From NCBI RefSeq assembly GCF_017745675.1, contig NZ_JAFLJM010000007.1, positions 185,092-249,091 on the forward strand: a DNA stretch of 64,000 nucleotides, given 5' to 3'. The stretch comes from Alkalihalobacillus sp. BA299 (GTDB taxonomy: Bacteria; Bacillota; Bacilli; Bacillales; Bacillaceae_F). Positions 36,210-45,349 of this stretch are shown here, piece after piece (position 1 is the stretch's first letter; every line of letters begins with the position of its first letter). The notes under the pieces were generated by a model. That model was not told the origin of the DNA, made no database searches, and worked only from the letters and a program-made list of their open reading frames with translations. The position numbers and the translations under genes were made by a program.

Positions 36210-37799
36210 ATGATGTACAAAGGTATCGAAACATTTGGAAAAATCGTTGAACATCGTGCAATGGAAAAGCCTCATGCCAGATTTGTTCGGTTTGAGACTG
36301 AGGATCTTACTTATGAGCAGTTTCATAAAAGTGGGAATAAACTAGCTCATGCAATGGCCTCATTAGGACTTTCAAAGGGTGACACTTGTGCTGTCATGCT
36401 TCCCAATAGTCCTGAGTTTTTGGCAACATGGTTAGGCTTAGCTCGCCTCGGTGTAATTGAAGTTCCGATTAATGTTGGTTTACGTGGAGACCTTCTCGCA
36501 TACATCCTTAACAAAGCAGAGTGTCAAGCCATTGTTATTTCATCTCAATGGGTGGAACGGATCACAGAACTGTTAGAAAAATTACCTCATCTCAAGCATG
36601 TTATTGTCGTTGGAGAGGATTTTGAACAATGCTCCAATGAAGTAAATTGGTATTTTTATGCAGAACTAGTCGATCTGTCCGTTGATTTGCCAGTGGATGT
36701 TGAAATCAAGCATAGCGATCCTTCACTTATTCTGTTTACCTCAGGGACAACAGGTCCATCAAAAGGTGTACTTCTGAGTCACCGTGCGAATTTTAGTCTT
36801 GCCCAAACCGCTTGTGAATTGATGGAGTATGGACCAGAAGATCGTTTATATACTGTGTTCCCATTATTTCATGTCAATGCGCGTTATACAACGATTTTAG
36901 TTGCGTTAATGGCTGGTTGCGATGTCGTCATGCATGATAAATTCTCGGCATCAAAATTTTGGGATATTTGTCGAGAGGAGCAAATAACAGCTTTTAACTT
37001 TATGGGGTCCCTTTTAACGATACTCATGAAACAGCCTGAGCGACCTGACGATGCAGATAATCCAGTCCGAAAAGCATATGGAGCACCAACTCCAGTAGAA
37101 ATCTATGATGATTTTCAAAGTCGCTTTGGCGTGGAAATATCTGAAGTTTATGGATCGACAGAGTTAGGAACGGCATTATATAATCCAGCCAAGTCATTTC
37201 GAAAAGGCTCTTGTGGATACCCCGTCCCCATTTATGAGGTTGAGATTCACGACGAGAATGACCGACCTTGTCCAGTAGGTGTGGCTGGTGAGATTGTTGT
37301 ACGGCCAAAAGAACCTTGGATTATGTTTTCAAGTTATTACAAAATGCCAGAAGCAACAGTAAAAGCTTGGCAAAATTTATGGTTTCATACTGGGGACCGC
37401 GGTCGTATAGACGAAGACGGATACTTTTACTTTTTAGATCGAATGAAAGATGTTGTAAGGCGCCGTGGCGAAAATATTTCATCCTATGAAGTGGAAAGTG
37501 TAATAAATGAGCATCCAAAAGTTTTGGATGCAGCGATAATCGGTGTTCCTTCCGAACTGTCAGAAGAAGAAGTGCTTGCGGTTGTTATTTTACGTAAGGG
37601 TGAAGAATTAAAGCCAGAAGAATTACTGGACTTCTGTCAAAAGCGGTTAGCTCATTTTGCTGTTCCGCGTTTTGTTCGGTATGTCGAGGAGTTACCTCGA
37701 AATACATCGCAAAGAGTTGAGAAATATAAACTTCGGGAAGAAGGTGTGACTCCCGACACATGGGACCGGGAGCTAGTAGGGTATAAGGTACAACGATAA
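36210..37799 (+). CDS. Acyl-CoA ligase (class I adenylate-forming)
   Basis: This is a 529-residue ligase with FTSGTTGPSKG, VYGSTELG, FHTGDRG and DRMKDVVRRRGENIS. At the C-terminus the usual 'PxxPSGKxxK' is RNTSQRVEKYKLR: the position of GK is Q-R, although KYKLR offers a lysine close by. This divergence is typical of crotonobetaine/carnitine-CoA-ligase-like enzymes. It stands alone between the Fe-ADH and the Rieske gene. Confidence 0.85.
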   Translation: MMYKGIETFGKIVEHRAMEKPHARFVRFETEDLTYEQFHKSGNKLAHAMASLGLSKGDTCAVMLPNSPEFLATWLGLARLGVIEVPINVGLRGDLLAYILNKAECQAIVISSQWVERITELLEKLPHLKHVIVVGEDFEQCSNEVNWYFYAELVDLSVDLPVDVEIKHSDPSLILFTSGTTGPSKGVLLSHRANFSLAQTACELMEYGPEDRLYTVFPLFHVNARYTTILVALMAGCDVVMHDKFSASKFWDICREEQITAFNFMGSLLTILMKQPERPDDADNPVRKAYGAPTPVEIYDDFQSRFGVEISEVYGSTELGTALYNPAKSFRKGSCGYPVPIYEVEIHDENDRPCPVGVAGEIVVRPKEPWIMFSSYYKMPEATVKAWQNLWFHTGDRGRIDEDGYFYFLDRMKDVVRRRGENISSYEVESVINEHPKVLDAAIIGVPSELSEEEVLAVVILRKGEELKPEELLDFCQKRLAHFAVPRFVRYVEELPRNTSQRVEKYKLREEGVTPDTWDRELVGYKVQR

Positions 37800-37865
37800 G
37801 GGTTCAAATACTATCTTTCAAGCTTGTTATTTTTTGCGTATTTGCATAGTAAATAATTTAAATTG

Positions 37866-37935
37866 ATAGGGGAGCTCAAAATACTACTGATTTTCCATGT
37901 CATATCAACGCTAATAGAAGGCATTGCTCCCCTAT
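37866..37935 (+). terminator. Long-loop hairpin after the acyl-CoA ligase
   Basis: Ten-base arms ATAGGGGAGC (37866-37875) and GCTCCCCTAT (37926-37935) enclose a 50-nt loop. Similar GGGAG...CTCCC structures follow both LLM monooxygenase genes (41.3 and 57.2 kb). Confidence 0.5.
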
Positions 37936-38010
37936 AATAATTAAGAGTTTCAAATTAAGGGTGGTTATATCACGTGATTTAAAATTATTCAGAATATTTC
38001 AAGAATAATG

Positions 38011-38060
38011 TTGAAATTAATTTTTTAGGTTGTTATAATTACTTCAAACGAACGTTAGTT
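38011..38060 (+). promoter_or_regulatory. Sigma-A promoter with KstR2-like operator (module 2)
   Basis: TTGAAA (38011-38016), 17 nt, TATAAT (38034-38039), then AACGAACGTTAGTT (38047-38060). The -10-to-operator gap is 7 nt, as in modules 1 and 3. Next downstream is the Rieske/amidohydrolase unit. Confidence 0.72.
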
Positions 38061-38494
38061 TTATCCTTGGTCGATTAGTCAGTGTTCAAAATAATACTAC
38101 TCATTAAAAATCATTCGTTTATAAATCAGATAAGCGAATGTCTGCTTCATCCAAAATATACAGCGCTTACCACTCCATTATTGTTCAACCACTTCAAATT
38201 TATAAAAAGCTTTGAATATAACAATTTAAAGAACCACCATACAAATCAAAACTTCTTTCCGAAAAAAATATGGCTCGTATTATCTAGTTTAAAAGATTAT
38301 GTTCCTTGAGAGGGGTGATGTCGGAAAGGCTTAATAAACTATTAACCTCTATATTAGGTGCTTAAGACCGTATAACTTAAAATTCAGGTTGGTAAATATT
38401 ATACAATCTATTCTTAATCATTTGTATAGTAGAAGTCATTATTCCTTAGTTGAAGTTTCCTATTCAGCATACTCAGAAAAGAGGAGGAGCAAAT

Positions 38495-38851
38495 TTGGAA
38501 AGGAATGTTTTATGTAAAATGGATGATATTCCACAGGGTGAAACAAAAGTTTTCCAAATTAGAAGGATGTCGATTGTAGTCATTCGAAAAGAAGGTGAAT
38601 TTTATGCTTTACGAAATTGGTGCCCACACCAAGGGGCAGAGTTAGATAAAGGTGTACTAAGGGGTGCTGCACGAGCAACGAGTGATGTTAAAGAAGTATG
38701 TTATGAAAAGCCTGGAAAATTTCTTTATTGTCCATGGCACCATTGGAGCTTTGATATTGAGAATGGGTGTTCCATGCATGATCCTGAAAATACAAAGGTA
38801 AAAACGTATGATGTAAAAATAGAAGGGGATGACCTCGTTATCTACGCGTAA
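38495..38851 (+). CDS. Rieske [2Fe-2S] ferredoxin-like protein
   Basis: This small protein (about 119 residues) starts with the TTG at 38495, behind GGAGGAG; an upstream in-frame TTG at 38450 has no ribosome site. The Rieske ligands are CPH and CPWHH, separated by about 34 residues, longer than in many ferredoxins. It carries electrons to an oxygenase or is a subunit of one. No Rieske oxygenase large subunit or ferredoxin reductase is encoded in the window. It precedes the amidohydrolase by 47 nt. Confidence 0.85.
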   Translation: MERNVLCKMDDIPQGETKVFQIRRMSIVVIRKEGEFYALRNWCPHQGAELDKGVLRGAARATSDVKEVCYEKPGKFLYCPWHHWSFDIENGCSMHDPENTKVKTYDVKIEGDDLVIYA

Positions 38852-38898
38852 AAAAGATTAGCGAAGTGATTCATTAGAAGCTTGAAAGGAGATTTTTT

Positions 38899-40038
38899 AT
38901 GACTACTATCACTGATAAAAGTAGTGACAAATCAACGAATAAGCGTAAGCTAACACCGGTAATTGATGTCGACGTTCACCCCAATCCTAAAAGCTATGAG
39001 GATTTAAATCCATATTTAAGTGATTATTGGAGAGACTTCTTGACCGATTGTAAATGGAAGGGTGTTTTTCCAGGAATACCATTTTTTGCGATCGTCGCAA
39101 ATGCAGGTCATCGGATGGATAGTATTCCACCCGAGGGAGGGCTCGGTTGTTCTTCGGTTAGTTTCTTTAGAGAACAAGTGGCAGATAAATATAATTATTC
39201 GAATGCTGTTTTATTTCCAGACTCTACATTTATGTTATCCGCTTCCCCACAACATGAAATGGCAACGGCTGTAGCTTCAGCCTATAATGACTGGCAAATC
39301 GAACATTGGTTATCGAAGGATCCCAGTCTTCGCGGGTCTGTAGTTATTGCTTCCCAGGATCCAGAAGCTGCTGCTCGGGAGATTGATCGAGTAGGCAGTC
39401 ATCCGCAAATGGTCCAAGTAGGATTATCCATTCACACTCCTTATGGTGGGTGGGGAGATAAACGTTATCACCCTATTTGGGAAGCTGCATTACGAAATGA
39501 CTTACTCTGTTCATTTCATGTTTCCGTCCATGGAGGATTATTTAGACCAGGACCAGTTTTTGGAAACTACTACCCAGAAGGACAAACGAATAATGGACTA
39601 ATATTCCAAGCTCAAGTAAATAGTATTGTTTTTGGCGGTGTCCTTGAAAAATATCAGGATTTACGTATGGTATTTACGGAGGGTGGATTTGCATGGCTTC
39701 CAAGTTTAATGTATACCATGGATACTCACTGGAGAAATTTAAAACGCGAAGTTCCATGGGTAAAACGACCACCAAGTCAGCAGGTTAGGGACCATATGTG
39801 GTTTGGTACTCAACCATTAATTGAGCCAGAACGTCCTGAAGATCAAAAACATATTTTACAGATCATTGAAATGATTGGTACAGATAAAATCCTTTTTGCT
39901 AGTGATTATCCACATTGGGAATTTGATGCACCTCATGCAGCGCTAGCTCATTTTCCGAGTGAAGTTAGAAATAAAATACTTTATAAAAACGCAGTAAAAT
40001 TATATGGGTTTGAAGACCCAATCAAAAATGAAGGTTAA
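38899..40038 (+). CDS. Amidohydrolase-2 family metal enzyme (ACMSD-like)
   Basis: This is a 379-residue TIM-barrel hydrolase/decarboxylase. The N-terminal metal motif is D-x-D-x-H (DVDVHPNP), a variant of the usual H-x-H; further ligands are in FHVSVHGG and the aspartate in FASDYPHWEFD. Relatives decarboxylate (ACMSD, gamma-resorcylate decarboxylase) or hydrolyse C-C or lactone bonds. It pairs with the Rieske protein and is followed by the LLM monooxygenase. The substrate is unknown. Confidence 0.82.
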   Translation: MTTITDKSSDKSTNKRKLTPVIDVDVHPNPKSYEDLNPYLSDYWRDFLTDCKWKGVFPGIPFFAIVANAGHRMDSIPPEGGLGCSSVSFFREQVADKYNYSNAVLFPDSTFMLSASPQHEMATAVASAYNDWQIEHWLSKDPSLRGSVVIASQDPEAAAREIDRVGSHPQMVQVGLSIHTPYGGWGDKRYHPIWEAALRNDLLCSFHVSVHGGLFRPGPVFGNYYPEGQTNNGLIFQAQVNSIVFGGVLEKYQDLRMVFTEGGFAWLPSLMYTMDTHWRNLKREVPWVKRPPSQQVRDHMWFGTQPLIEPERPEDQKHILQIIEMIGTDKILFASDYPHWEFDAPHAALAHFPSEVRNKILYKNAVKLYGFEDPIKNEG

Positions 40039-40075
40039 TGGATTAAATATTTACTTTCTTGCATCTATGAAAAGT

Positions 40076-40101
40076 TAATAAAACAAATATTTGTTTTATT
40101 A
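40076..40101. promoter_or_regulatory. KstR2-like operator, 26-bp perfect palindrome
   Basis: The core AACAAATATTTGTT (40082-40095) is extended by six complementary base pairs on each side, making the strongest copy of the motif in the window. It lies 77 nt before the first LLM monooxygenase. Confidence 0.8.
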
Positions 40102-40104
40102 TTA

Positions 40105-40118
40105 TGCAAGCGTTTACA
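40105..40118. promoter_or_regulatory. cre site (CcpA)
   Basis: TGCAAGCGTTTACA fits the cre consensus fully and lies 9 nt after the operator core, as in the duplicate promoter at 55.97 kb. Confidence 0.7.
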
Positions 40119-40177
40119 AATACATTGGCAATAACTAATAGTTTCATAAATTTAAATTTATAAGGAGAGTGTTTTAA

Positions 40178-41248
40178 ATGAAATGTGGACTTTTTTACGT
40201 ATTAGAGTGTGTAGATGGACAATATGATCGAGCTTATAAAGAGATGCTAGAACAAATTCAGTATGCAGAAGAACTTGGTTTTGGCAGTGTTTGGTTAGCG
40301 GAGCATCACTTTACTGATTATGGAAGTATGCCGTCTCCTCAAGTAGCTGCGGCTGCGATTTCGCAAATTACAAAGACGATGGACATCGGAATGGGAATTA
40401 GCATATTAAACTTTGATAACCCTGTTCGTATTGCAGAGGATTTTGCGATGGTTGATATTTTAAGTAACGGTCGCTTAAAATTTGGAGCTGGTCGCGGCTA
40501 CCAACCGATTGAATTTAAAAAGCTGGGTATACCTATGGAGAATTCACGCGAAGTCTTCTGGGAAGCAGTTGATATCATCCAAGGGTTGTGGGCTAACGAC
40601 ACATTTAGCTATCAAGGAAAGCATTTCCAACTTGACGATGTTAAATTAACTCCAAAACCAGTTCAAGAGAGAGTTCCATTTTATTATGCGTGCATTAGCC
40701 CAGAAACGTTTGATTACATGGTAGAACGAGGGGCGCAAGAATTCATGTGCACGCCAACATTAATGGTGATGGATGAATTACTGCAATATATCAAATCAAC
40801 GAGAGATCGTCTTCTTCTTAAAGGGGTTAATCCAAAAATCCATATGAACTTACAAATGAATATTGCGGACAGTCCTGAACAAGCAATTAAAAATGTCGAA
40901 AAAGAAATGGAGATGTATTTCGATCGTGTACTCGCACTAGTTCCAGGAGCGAGAGGGGAAAAGGCTGCTAAAGGATATGAGCGCTTTGCAGAAGTCGCTG
41001 AACAAATGTCAGGACCAGTTGATGTCGGCATGTTAAACGATGCGGGTATCGTTTTATTAGAGAATTCAAAAGCAGCAGTCGATAAACTTGAATTAGTTGA
41101 ACAAGCAGGTGTTGATAGCTTATCGTGCTGGTTCCGTATGGGTGGAATGGAACATCGCAAAGTTATGAAAACAATGAAGCTATTTGCTGAAGAGGTATTA
41201 CCATATTTCAGACCTACAAGTGCACCAGTACAAAAGATTGGTCAATAA
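40178..41248 (+). CDS. LLM-class flavin-dependent monooxygenase, copy 1
   Basis: This 356-residue bacterial luciferase-like TIM-barrel protein begins MKCGLFYVLE and carries VWLAEHHFTDYG, LSNGRLKFGAGRGYQP and YACISPETF. The family uses FMNH2 (or F420) with O2. An FMN reductase encoded at 59.8 kb could supply FMNH2. It is more than 90% identical by eye to the copy at 56.1 kb. Expression is under its own operator plus cre. A long-loop terminator follows. Limonene monooxygenase LimB is in this broad superfamily, but similarity at substrate level is not shown. Confidence 0.85.
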   Translation: MKCGLFYVLECVDGQYDRAYKEMLEQIQYAEELGFGSVWLAEHHFTDYGSMPSPQVAAAAISQITKTMDIGMGISILNFDNPVRIAEDFAMVDILSNGRLKFGAGRGYQPIEFKKLGIPMENSREVFWEAVDIIQGLWANDTFSYQGKHFQLDDVKLTPKPVQERVPFYYACISPETFDYMVERGAQEFMCTPTLMVMDELLQYIKSTRDRLLLKGVNPKIHMNLQMNIADSPEQAIKNVEKEMEMYFDRVLALVPGARGEKAAKGYERFAEVAEQMSGPVDVGMLNDAGIVLLENSKAAVDKLELVEQAGVDSLSCWFRMGGMEHRKVMKTMKLFAEEVLPYFRPTSAPVQKIGQ

Positions 41249-41336
41249 TTTTTAAAATCTTAATTAGAGTTTAATAAGTCTATCTTAGTGTAATTATATA
41301 GATTACTAGATAAGGAAAAAACGTTTATGACATTTG

Positions 41337-41399
41337 GGAGTGAGCTAATCCTCTACAATTTTTACAACCAATTTAAGCTCTCTCCCTATTTCTTTTTAA
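41337..41399 (+). terminator. Long-loop terminator after LLM copy 1
   Basis: GGGAGTGAGCT (from 41337) pairs with AGCTCTCTCCC with one mismatch across a loop of about 28 nt, followed by TATTTCTTTTT. Confidence 0.6.
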
Positions 41400-41512
41400 G
41401 TGAAGAAAAGGGAGAATAGATTTTAAAAGAATGATTTACATAGATGGATACAAAGCTAGTTGAGTAATAAATGAGGCAATATAAATTAATTTAGAATGAG
41501 GAGGGAAATGGA

Positions 41513-43069
41513 GTGAATATCGGACTAATTCCATCAAAATATGCGAAACTTGATCCGAATCGAACCGCGCTTATCGATATACCCAATGAACGCCGTATCA
41601 ATTTTGGCGAACTCGATGAGCGTGTTCGCAGGTTGGCTAATGGTCTTATTAATGATTTTGGACTAACAAAAGGTGATCGAGTTGCTGTCTTGTCTAAAAA
41701 TAGTATTGAATACGTGGAAATTTATTATGCCTGTGCACGCGTAGGATTAATCATCCAACCGCTTAATTGGCGTTGTAGTAACCCAGAATTGAGACGAATC
41801 CTAGATGATGGTAAACCTTCAGTATTCATAAGTTCAGAAGAGTTTCTTGGAGAGTGTCAGGAACTGCAGCAACAGGTAGACATTCGTTATTGGCTGACAT
41901 TTGGAGAAAATAGTGATGGGTCTTATGAAAATTTGATTGGAAAAGCACCGAAAGACGAGCCTCCATTATCGGATAGTGTTGGCGATAACGACCCAATGGT
42001 CATTTTATATACGGGTGGTACAACTGGGGAATCGAAAGGGGCGCTTCATAGTCACAAAAGCTTTTATATGGGAATGGTAAATCAAACGGTTGCAGAACGC
42101 ATCGTACCAACAGATGTCTATATGTTAACAGGTCAGATGTTTCATATTCCAATAGGTCTAGCCATCAATTACATGGCTCATGGGTGCCCAGTAGTTCTAG
42201 TAAACTTTGAAGCCAAGCAAGCTCTTGAAGTCATTCAGCAAGAACGTGTATCTGCTTTTCTTGGTATTACGACGATGATCAATCGAATGATTGCCGTTGA
42301 AAATTTCTCGAGCTATGACTTGAGCAGCTTACGGAACATTCAGTATGGTGGTGGCCCGATGTCAATGGCAGTTGTAAAAAAAGCACTTAACGCATATCCT
42401 TGTACTTTAATTCAAGGATATGGGCAGACAGAAGGAATGGGAATGACGTTTCTTTCACAGGAAGATCATTTAAATGCTGTTAACGGAATTCACCCAGAAC
42501 GTTTGGCCTCTTGTGGGCGTGAAGGACACATAACCTCGGTGCTAGTCGTTGATCCCCAGGGTAATCCTCTACCACGTGATGGTAAGAGTCCAGGAGAAAT
42601 TATTGTTAAATCTGATGCCAATATGATTGGCTATTGGCAAAGACCAGATCTAACGGCCAAGACGATACGAAATGGTTGGATGTGGACAGGGGATATCGCT
42701 ACTTGGGATGAAGAAGGTTATGTTTATATAGTCGATCGTGCTAAAGACATGATCATCTCAGGCGGTGAAAATATATACAGTATTCAGGTTGAAGATGCCA
42801 TTTATCAGCATGATGCCGTTCTAGAAGCAGCTGTCTTTGGTGTCCCAGATGATGAATGGGGGGAAGTGGTAAAAGCTGTAGTTGTCCTAAAGCCTGGGCG
42901 AACAGCAACAGAGCAAGAAATAATAGAAACGGCTAAAAAGCATCTTGCGTCGTACCAGAAGCCTAGATCAGTGGAATTCATAGATAATTTACCAAAGGCA
43001 CCTACAGGTAAAATTCTTAAACGTGACTTAAGGGAACAATACTCAAAGCCAAAGGAGAATAAAATATGA
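41513..43069 (+). CDS. Acyl-CoA ligase (class I adenylate-forming)
   Basis: This 518-residue enzyme starts with GTG after GAGGAGGG. It has YTGGTTGESKG, GYGQTEG, WMWTGDIA, DRAKDMIISGGENIYS and the catalytic lysine in APTGKILKR. It forms a tight unit with two hotdog hydratase subunits: its stop overlaps the next start (ATGA). The unit therefore activates an acid and hydrates the derived enoyl-CoA, after a dehydrogenation step done elsewhere. Confidence 0.88.
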   Translation: MNIGLIPSKYAKLDPNRTALIDIPNERRINFGELDERVRRLANGLINDFGLTKGDRVAVLSKNSIEYVEIYYACARVGLIIQPLNWRCSNPELRRILDDGKPSVFISSEEFLGECQELQQQVDIRYWLTFGENSDGSYENLIGKAPKDEPPLSDSVGDNDPMVILYTGGTTGESKGALHSHKSFYMGMVNQTVAERIVPTDVYMLTGQMFHIPIGLAINYMAHGCPVVLVNFEAKQALEVIQQERVSAFLGITTMINRMIAVENFSSYDLSSLRNIQYGGGPMSMAVVKKALNAYPCTLIQGYGQTEGMGMTFLSQEDHLNAVNGIHPERLASCGREGHITSVLVVDPQGNPLPRDGKSPGEIIVKSDANMIGYWQRPDLTAKTIRNGWMWTGDIATWDEEGYVYIVDRAKDMIISGGENIYSIQVEDAIYQHDAVLEAAVFGVPDDEWGEVVKAVVVLKPGRTATEQEIIETAKKHLASYQKPRSVEFIDNLPKAPTGKILKRDLREQYSKPKENKI

Positions 43070-43521
43070 ACAAACTATTGACCGATGAATTGTTAGCCAA
43101 TATTGGTCGTTCAGCACCCCCAAAAAAAGAACTAGTTACCCGTCGTGATATACGTAAATATTCCATTGCAACAGGGCAGCGGCAAAGAAAATTCCTCGAT
43201 GGTGATGAGGCTCCACCGATGTTTCATGTGTCCTTATTTTGGGATGTAGTGGAATTAGACCAACTACTACCAGATGGGGTTTCAGTAGATAAATTACTCC
43301 CCGAATTTCCTCTAAAAAAAGCAATGGCTGGGGGATTAAAAATTGATTATCATAAAACAATTTTTCCTGGTGACTGGTTAATTGCCACTCGCACATTAAC
43401 TGATATTTACGAAAAAGTAGGATCTAAAGGGCCAATTATTTTTTATGAAGTTACGATGTCTATAGAAAATGAGTTGGGTGAAAAGGTAATCACTGAAAAA
43501 ACAACTAGGCTTCTACGTTAA
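43066..43521 (+). CDS. Hotdog hydratase subunit, FAS1-like dehydratase (MaoC N-terminal type)
   Basis: This 151-residue single hotdog protein has the MaoC_dehydrat_N pattern (TRRDIRKYSIATGQ near the N-terminus; the internal FHVSLFW; KKAMAGGLKIDYHKTIFPGD). These subunits usually lack the catalytic Asp/His and pair with a catalytic MaoC partner, here the next gene. Steroid side-chain hydratase ChsH1-ChsH2 and related heteromeric hydratases are built this way. It overlaps the ligase by 4 nt. Confidence 0.82.
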   Translation: MNKLLTDELLANIGRSAPPKKELVTRRDIRKYSIATGQRQRKFLDGDEAPPMFHVSLFWDVVELDQLLPDGVSVDKLLPEFPLKKAMAGGLKIDYHKTIFPGDWLIATRTLTDIYEKVGSKGPIIFYEVTMSIENELGEKVITEKTTRLLR

Positions 43522-43551
43522 CCTGTTAAATAAATGAAAAGGAGGATCTAG

Positions 43552-43977
43552 ATGAATACTTCGAGTAACACTTCGAGAGTTTCAAAGATAAAACTTGGTG
43601 ATACATTACCAGAGCGAGAGTTTACACCCGACAACGTACAATTATTTTTATACAACGCGGTATTGTGGAATGCCCATCGTATTCATTTTGACTATCCCTA
43701 TGCTACGGAGGTAGAAAATTACCCTGGTTTAGTGATAGCGGGACCATTGCTGGGCGAGTGGCTTAATCAGTGTGTAGTAGATTGGTTAGGAGATGATGGT
43801 CTATTAGTTTCTATTGAATACTCAAATCGAAAAGCTTCTTATATTGGCGAAACACTTCGGTCTGGTGGAAAAATCATTGCAATAAATGACGGTAAAGGGG
43901 AAGTTACCCTTGAAATCTATATAAAAAATGAAGCTGACGAAACCATTGCTCCTGGTACGGCTGTCGTACGTTTTTAA
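43552..43977 (+). CDS. Hotdog hydratase subunit, catalytic MaoC type
   Basis: This 141-residue hotdog protein contains NAHRIHFDYPYA (about residues 39-50), matching the hydratase-2 active-site pattern with the catalytic Asp/His, and YSNRKASYIGETLRSGG in the second half. Together with the preceding subunit it probably forms an (R)-specific or bulky-substrate enoyl-CoA hydratase. It is the last gene of the ligase-hydratase unit. Confidence 0.8.
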   Translation: MNTSSNTSRVSKIKLGDTLPEREFTPDNVQLFLYNAVLWNAHRIHFDYPYATEVENYPGLVIAGPLLGEWLNQCVVDWLGDDGLLVSIEYSNRKASYIGETLRSGGKIIAINDGKGEVTLEIYIKNEADETIAPGTAVVRF

Positions 43978-44078
43978 CCATTTAAATAACCTGCATGGTT
44001 CCTATCCGCATTGGGAATGGCATTGAAAGACTGGACATAATAATTAATTTGAAAGTAATCTTTTCTTGTTATTTATAA

Positions 44079-44092
44079 AACAAATGTTTGTT
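44079..44092. promoter_or_regulatory. KstR2-like operator, TRAP transporter
   Basis: AACAAATGTTTGTT, a palindrome except at the central pair, 89 nt before the first TRAP binding protein. Confidence 0.7.
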
Positions 44093-44180
44093 ATATTATA
44101 TTAAAAATGTTATTAATCAACAATCTAGCAGTGTAAATAAAGTAATAATTAATCATTAACCATATAGGGAGGCCGTTATT

Positions 44181-45263
44181 TTGAAAAAAATTAATTTAGT
44201 TTTATGTCTTTTGCTTGTTATATTTTTAGCAGCATGTGGAAATTCAACCAGTAATACCCAAGAAGAGTCAAATAGTAGTAATGCTCCAAATACTTCAGAT
44301 TTATCTGAACAAGAAAAATATGTACTAAAGTTGGCTCATGCTTATCCAACAGCATCATATATGCATACGTTTATGGAGTGGTTTAATGAAGAAGTGCAGA
44401 AGCGTAGCGATGGGCGGCTATCGTTAGATATATACCCAAGTGGCCAGCTAATGCCAACGGATCAAGAAGTTCCTGCTATTTTACAAGGGCAAATCGATAT
44501 GAGTCACTCCCTGTCCCCAGTCCTGGCAGGTTTTGACCCTATTTGGAATCTTTACGAACTCCCTTTTATCTTTGAATATGATCCGAAAGATCCGACTGTA
44601 TTCATAGAAAATCGAGCAAAATTTAATAATAGTGAAAATGGTGGTAGAAAAATTGCCCAATTAATGGAAGAAAAAGGCTTGAAAGTTTTATCACTTGGTT
44701 TTGTCGATATGTTTGGTTCACTATATACAACAGACAAAAACAATTTGGTTACGGATCCAGAAAGTGCAAAAGGTTTAAAAATAAGAACGGCAGGCGGGAT
44801 CATTGGTCCAGAAACGGTAAAATCATTTGGAGCTAGCGGTATGACGATTCCTGCCGCTGAACTAGTAACTGCGCTTCAGCAAAAAGTTGTCGATGGATTG
44901 TTAACGACACCAATATATACTAATGATGCGAAGCTGCCAGTAGAGACATTAACGGTCGTCCCATTGTTCAACACGGTTACCCCACTTGTTATGTCACTTG
45001 AAAAGTTTGAGTCTTTACCAGAAGATCTTCAGGAAATTCTAGTTCAGACAGGCAAGGATTTGGAGGAGTATGGTAAGGCACAGGTAATCGAAAAAGCAAA
45101 AACAGCTTATACAACATTGGCAGATGAAGGTGTAGAAATCTACTATCCTACAGAAGAGGAAATTAACGAATGGAGAGAAGCAACAAAACCAGCTAGGGAA
45201 GTCTTTGAAAATCAGGTTGAAGGTGGAAAAGAGCTTTTAGAAGAGCTTTCGAATCTTAATTAA
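44181..45263 (+). CDS. TRAP transporter substrate-binding lipoprotein, copy 1 (DctP-type)
   Basis: This is a 360-residue exported protein with a lipobox LAAC (Cys about residue 20). TTG is the start, after GGGAGG. DctP-family features include LKLAHAYPTASYMH, SDGRLSLDIYPSGQL and a conserved C-terminal substrate-contact region with LKIRTAGG. Such proteins deliver carboxylates to the DctQM channel. It heads the TRAP operon and has a paralogue at its end. A strong hairpin separates it from dctQ. Confidence 0.9.
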   Translation: MKKINLVLCLLLVIFLAACGNSTSNTQEESNSSNAPNTSDLSEQEKYVLKLAHAYPTASYMHTFMEWFNEEVQKRSDGRLSLDIYPSGQLMPTDQEVPAILQGQIDMSHSLSPVLAGFDPIWNLYELPFIFEYDPKDPTVFIENRAKFNNSENGGRKIAQLMEEKGLKVLSLGFVDMFGSLYTTDKNNLVTDPESAKGLKIRTAGGIIGPETVKSFGASGMTIPAAELVTALQQKVVDGLLTTPIYTNDAKLPVETLTVVPLFNTVTPLVMSLEKFESLPEDLQEILVQTGKDLEEYGKAQVIEKAKTAYTTLADEGVEIYYPTEEEINEWREATKPAREVFENQVEGGKELLEELSNLN

Positions 45264-45286
45264 TATTCGGATCCTCGTACGACTTT

Positions 45287-45325
45287 ACTCTAGTTCAATA
45301 AAAGATTAAATTATTGAACTAGAGT
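45287..45325 (+). terminator. Intra-operon hairpin between TRAP binding protein and DctQ
   Basis: Perfect 15-bp arms ACTCTAGTTCAATAA (45287-45301) and TTATTGAACTAGAGT (45311-45325), 9-nt loop. It is analogous to the hairpin at 21371 in the ABC operon and is probably there to keep binding protein in excess. Confidence 0.75.
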
Positions 45326-45349
45326 TTATAAAAGGAGTTGGAATTTTTC

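Larger units (their letters stand above)
37800..38494. other. Non-coding region with promoter module 2
   Basis: It holds a long-loop hairpin (37866-37935), the promoter/operator module at 38.0 kb, and then about 430 nt with no supported gene before the Rieske ferredoxin. A frame at 38082-38309 has no ribosome site or family pattern. A ribosome-site-like GAGGGGTG near 38312 precedes a 15-codon frame. This looks like space left by a lost first gene. Confidence 0.45.

Noticed and set aside
38082..38309. Open frame of 75 codons between the ligase and Rieske genes
   Set aside because: Starts inside the leader of promoter module 2, no ribosome site, composition of translated AT-rich DNA, no family pattern.
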